From NCBI RefSeq assembly GCF_000526515.1, contig NZ_JAGF01000001.1:1984001-2048000 (forward strand): a stretch of 64,000 nucleotides of DNA. Reading direction: 5' to 3'. The position numbers and the translations under genes were made by a program. The DNA is from Cellulomonas sp. KRMCY2 (GTDB taxonomy: Bacteria > Actinomycetota > Actinomycetes > Actinomycetales > Cellulomonadaceae). Of this stretch, positions 63,451 through 64,000 are shown piece after piece (the first letter of the stretch is position 1; each line of letters opens with the position of its first letter). The notes beneath the pieces are model-generated. The model searched no databases. It saw only the letters and a program-made list of their open reading frames with translations, and was not told the DNA's origin.

Positions 63451-64000
63451 GTGCCCGCAGCGCTCCGTCGGGTCGGCCGCGCAGTGGGCCGGTTCCTCCA
63501 TCCGGTCTCCGGCCTGGGCTGGGCCGTGCTCGCTGCCGCCGCCGTGCTCGGTGTCGGCGGCTGGTGGCTGGGCTGGGTCGAGCTGACGGTCGTCGCGTCC
63601 GGCCTGGCTGTCGCCGTGCTCGTCGCTCTCGCCCTGACGATCGGTCGCTCGACCTACGAGGTCGACCTGGACCTGTCGGACCACCGGGTGACTGTCGGCC
63701 AGCGCGCCGTCGGGCGGCTCGAGGTGCGCAACACGTCGCGCCGACGGCTGCTGCCCGCGCAGATCGAGCTGCCGGTCGGCCGCGGCTCGGCGGACTTCCA
63801 CCTGCCGTCGCTCGGGCCGGGGGCGTCGCACGACGACGTCTTCGCCATCCCGACGACCCGGCGCGCCGTCGTCGTCGTCGGCCCCGTGCTCTCGGTGCGC
63901 GGGGACCCGCTGGGCCTGCTGCGCCGCCGGGTCCGGTGGACCGACCCGGTCGACCTGTACGTGCACCCCGAGCTGGTCTCCCTCGCCGGTGCCGCGTCGG
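63451..64000 (+). CDS. DUF58 protein (3' end outside window)
   Basis: Begins at GTG 63451, one base after the moxR stop, and stays open to the window edge (183 codons). Two N-terminal helices (GWAVLAAAAVLGVGGWWLGW and VVASGLAVAVLVALALTIG) are followed by the DUF58 beta domain (VTVGQRAVGRLEVRNTSRRR, then RGDPLGLLRRRVRWTDPVDL), which precedes the family's vWA-like region outside the window. In the PFNA cluster this gene is followed by a transglutaminase-like gene, to be expected just beyond. Confidence 0.9.
   Translation, partial: MPAALRRVGRAVGRFLHPVSGLGWAVLAAAAVLGVGGWWLGWVELTVVASGLAVAVLVALALTIGRSTYEVDLDLSDHRVTVGQRAVGRLEVRNTSRRRLLPAQIELPVGRGSADFHLPSLGPGASHDDVFAIPTTRRAVVVVGPVLSVRGDPLGLLRRRVRWTDPVDLYVHPELVSLAGAAS

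Noticed and set aside
1-64000. tRNA, rRNA, riboswitch, insertion sequence or phage genes
   Set aside because: None recognised by eye: no CCA-ended cloverleaf, no transposase or integrase motifs, no conserved riboswitch core in the leaders. A covariance-model search would be needed to exclude small RNAs.

Overview
The window is very GC-rich actinobacterial chromosome. Gene content and order point to a menaquinone-respiring, plant-polysaccharide-degrading member of the Cellulomonadaceae or close relatives. That placement is inferred from the secreted arabinofuranosidase, the arabinanase, the MK-type quinone genes and the gene order; no rRNA is present to confirm it. From about 9.2 kb to 52 kb the order follows the block conserved in mycobacteria (Rv0500A/B to Rv0562): small HTH protein, bS22, HAD phosphatase, glutaredoxin-like protein, histidine phosphatase–TlpA–CcdA–ResB–CcsB, menA, menE, menB, menC, menD, menG, menJ, polyprenyl synthase. 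The complex I operon sits between menJ and the polyprenyl synthase, as I recall it does near this region in Streptomyces. No insertion sequence, phage gene, CRISPR array, tRNA or rRNA was found, and no gene-free stretch exceeds 300 bases.

Region by region. 1–5.4 kb: end of a YjfF-type sugar ABC permease and a large secreted multidomain GH51 arabinofuranosidase. 5.5–9.0 kb: Trk/Ktr potassium uptake (TrkH, TrkA), divergent from an AcuC-like deacetylase. 9.2–9.7 kb: BldC-like HTH gene and the 32-residue bS22 gene. 9.9–12.2 kb: LacI regulator and a frameshifted GH43 arabinanase behind a 27-bp palindrome. 12.2–15.6 kb: HAD phosphatase, divergent glutaredoxin–rex pair, then YceI divergent from a MarR regulator. 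15.6–20.3 kb: five overlapping genes for cytochrome c biogenesis (system II). 20.3–33.2 kb: menaquinone biosynthesis (menA, E, B, C, D, F, G) interleaved with membrane proteins, a DUF3048 lipoprotein and an HtrA protease. 33.2–52.0 kb: one long unit, menJ–nuoABCDEFGHIJKLMN–polyprenyl synthase, with a Rex-operator-like site at its promoter. 52.1–64 kb: PP2C phosphatase, FHA protein, Ser/Thr kinase, a 2053-residue Ig/FN3 envelope protein, MoxR ATPase and DUF58 (cut by the window end), which matches the bifidobacterial PFNA gene cluster in content.

How the genes work together: most of the window builds a respiratory chain. It makes the quinone head group (menF, D, C, E, B), the prenyl tail (polyprenyl synthase), joins and methylates them (menA, menG), reduces the tail (menJ), supplies NADH dehydrogenase (nuo) and matures cytochrome c (ccs genes). 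Rex, encoded in the same window, is a plausible NADH/NAD+ sensor for the nuo unit. Regulation shows a recurring pattern: a TAnnnT-type −10 box exactly six bases before the start codon (leaderless transcripts) at many divergent promoters, and translational coupling by 1–8-base overlaps inside operons. Several reading frames (rex, menB, menD, htrA) and one start region (moxR) carry short tandem repeats that look like recent replication-slippage products.
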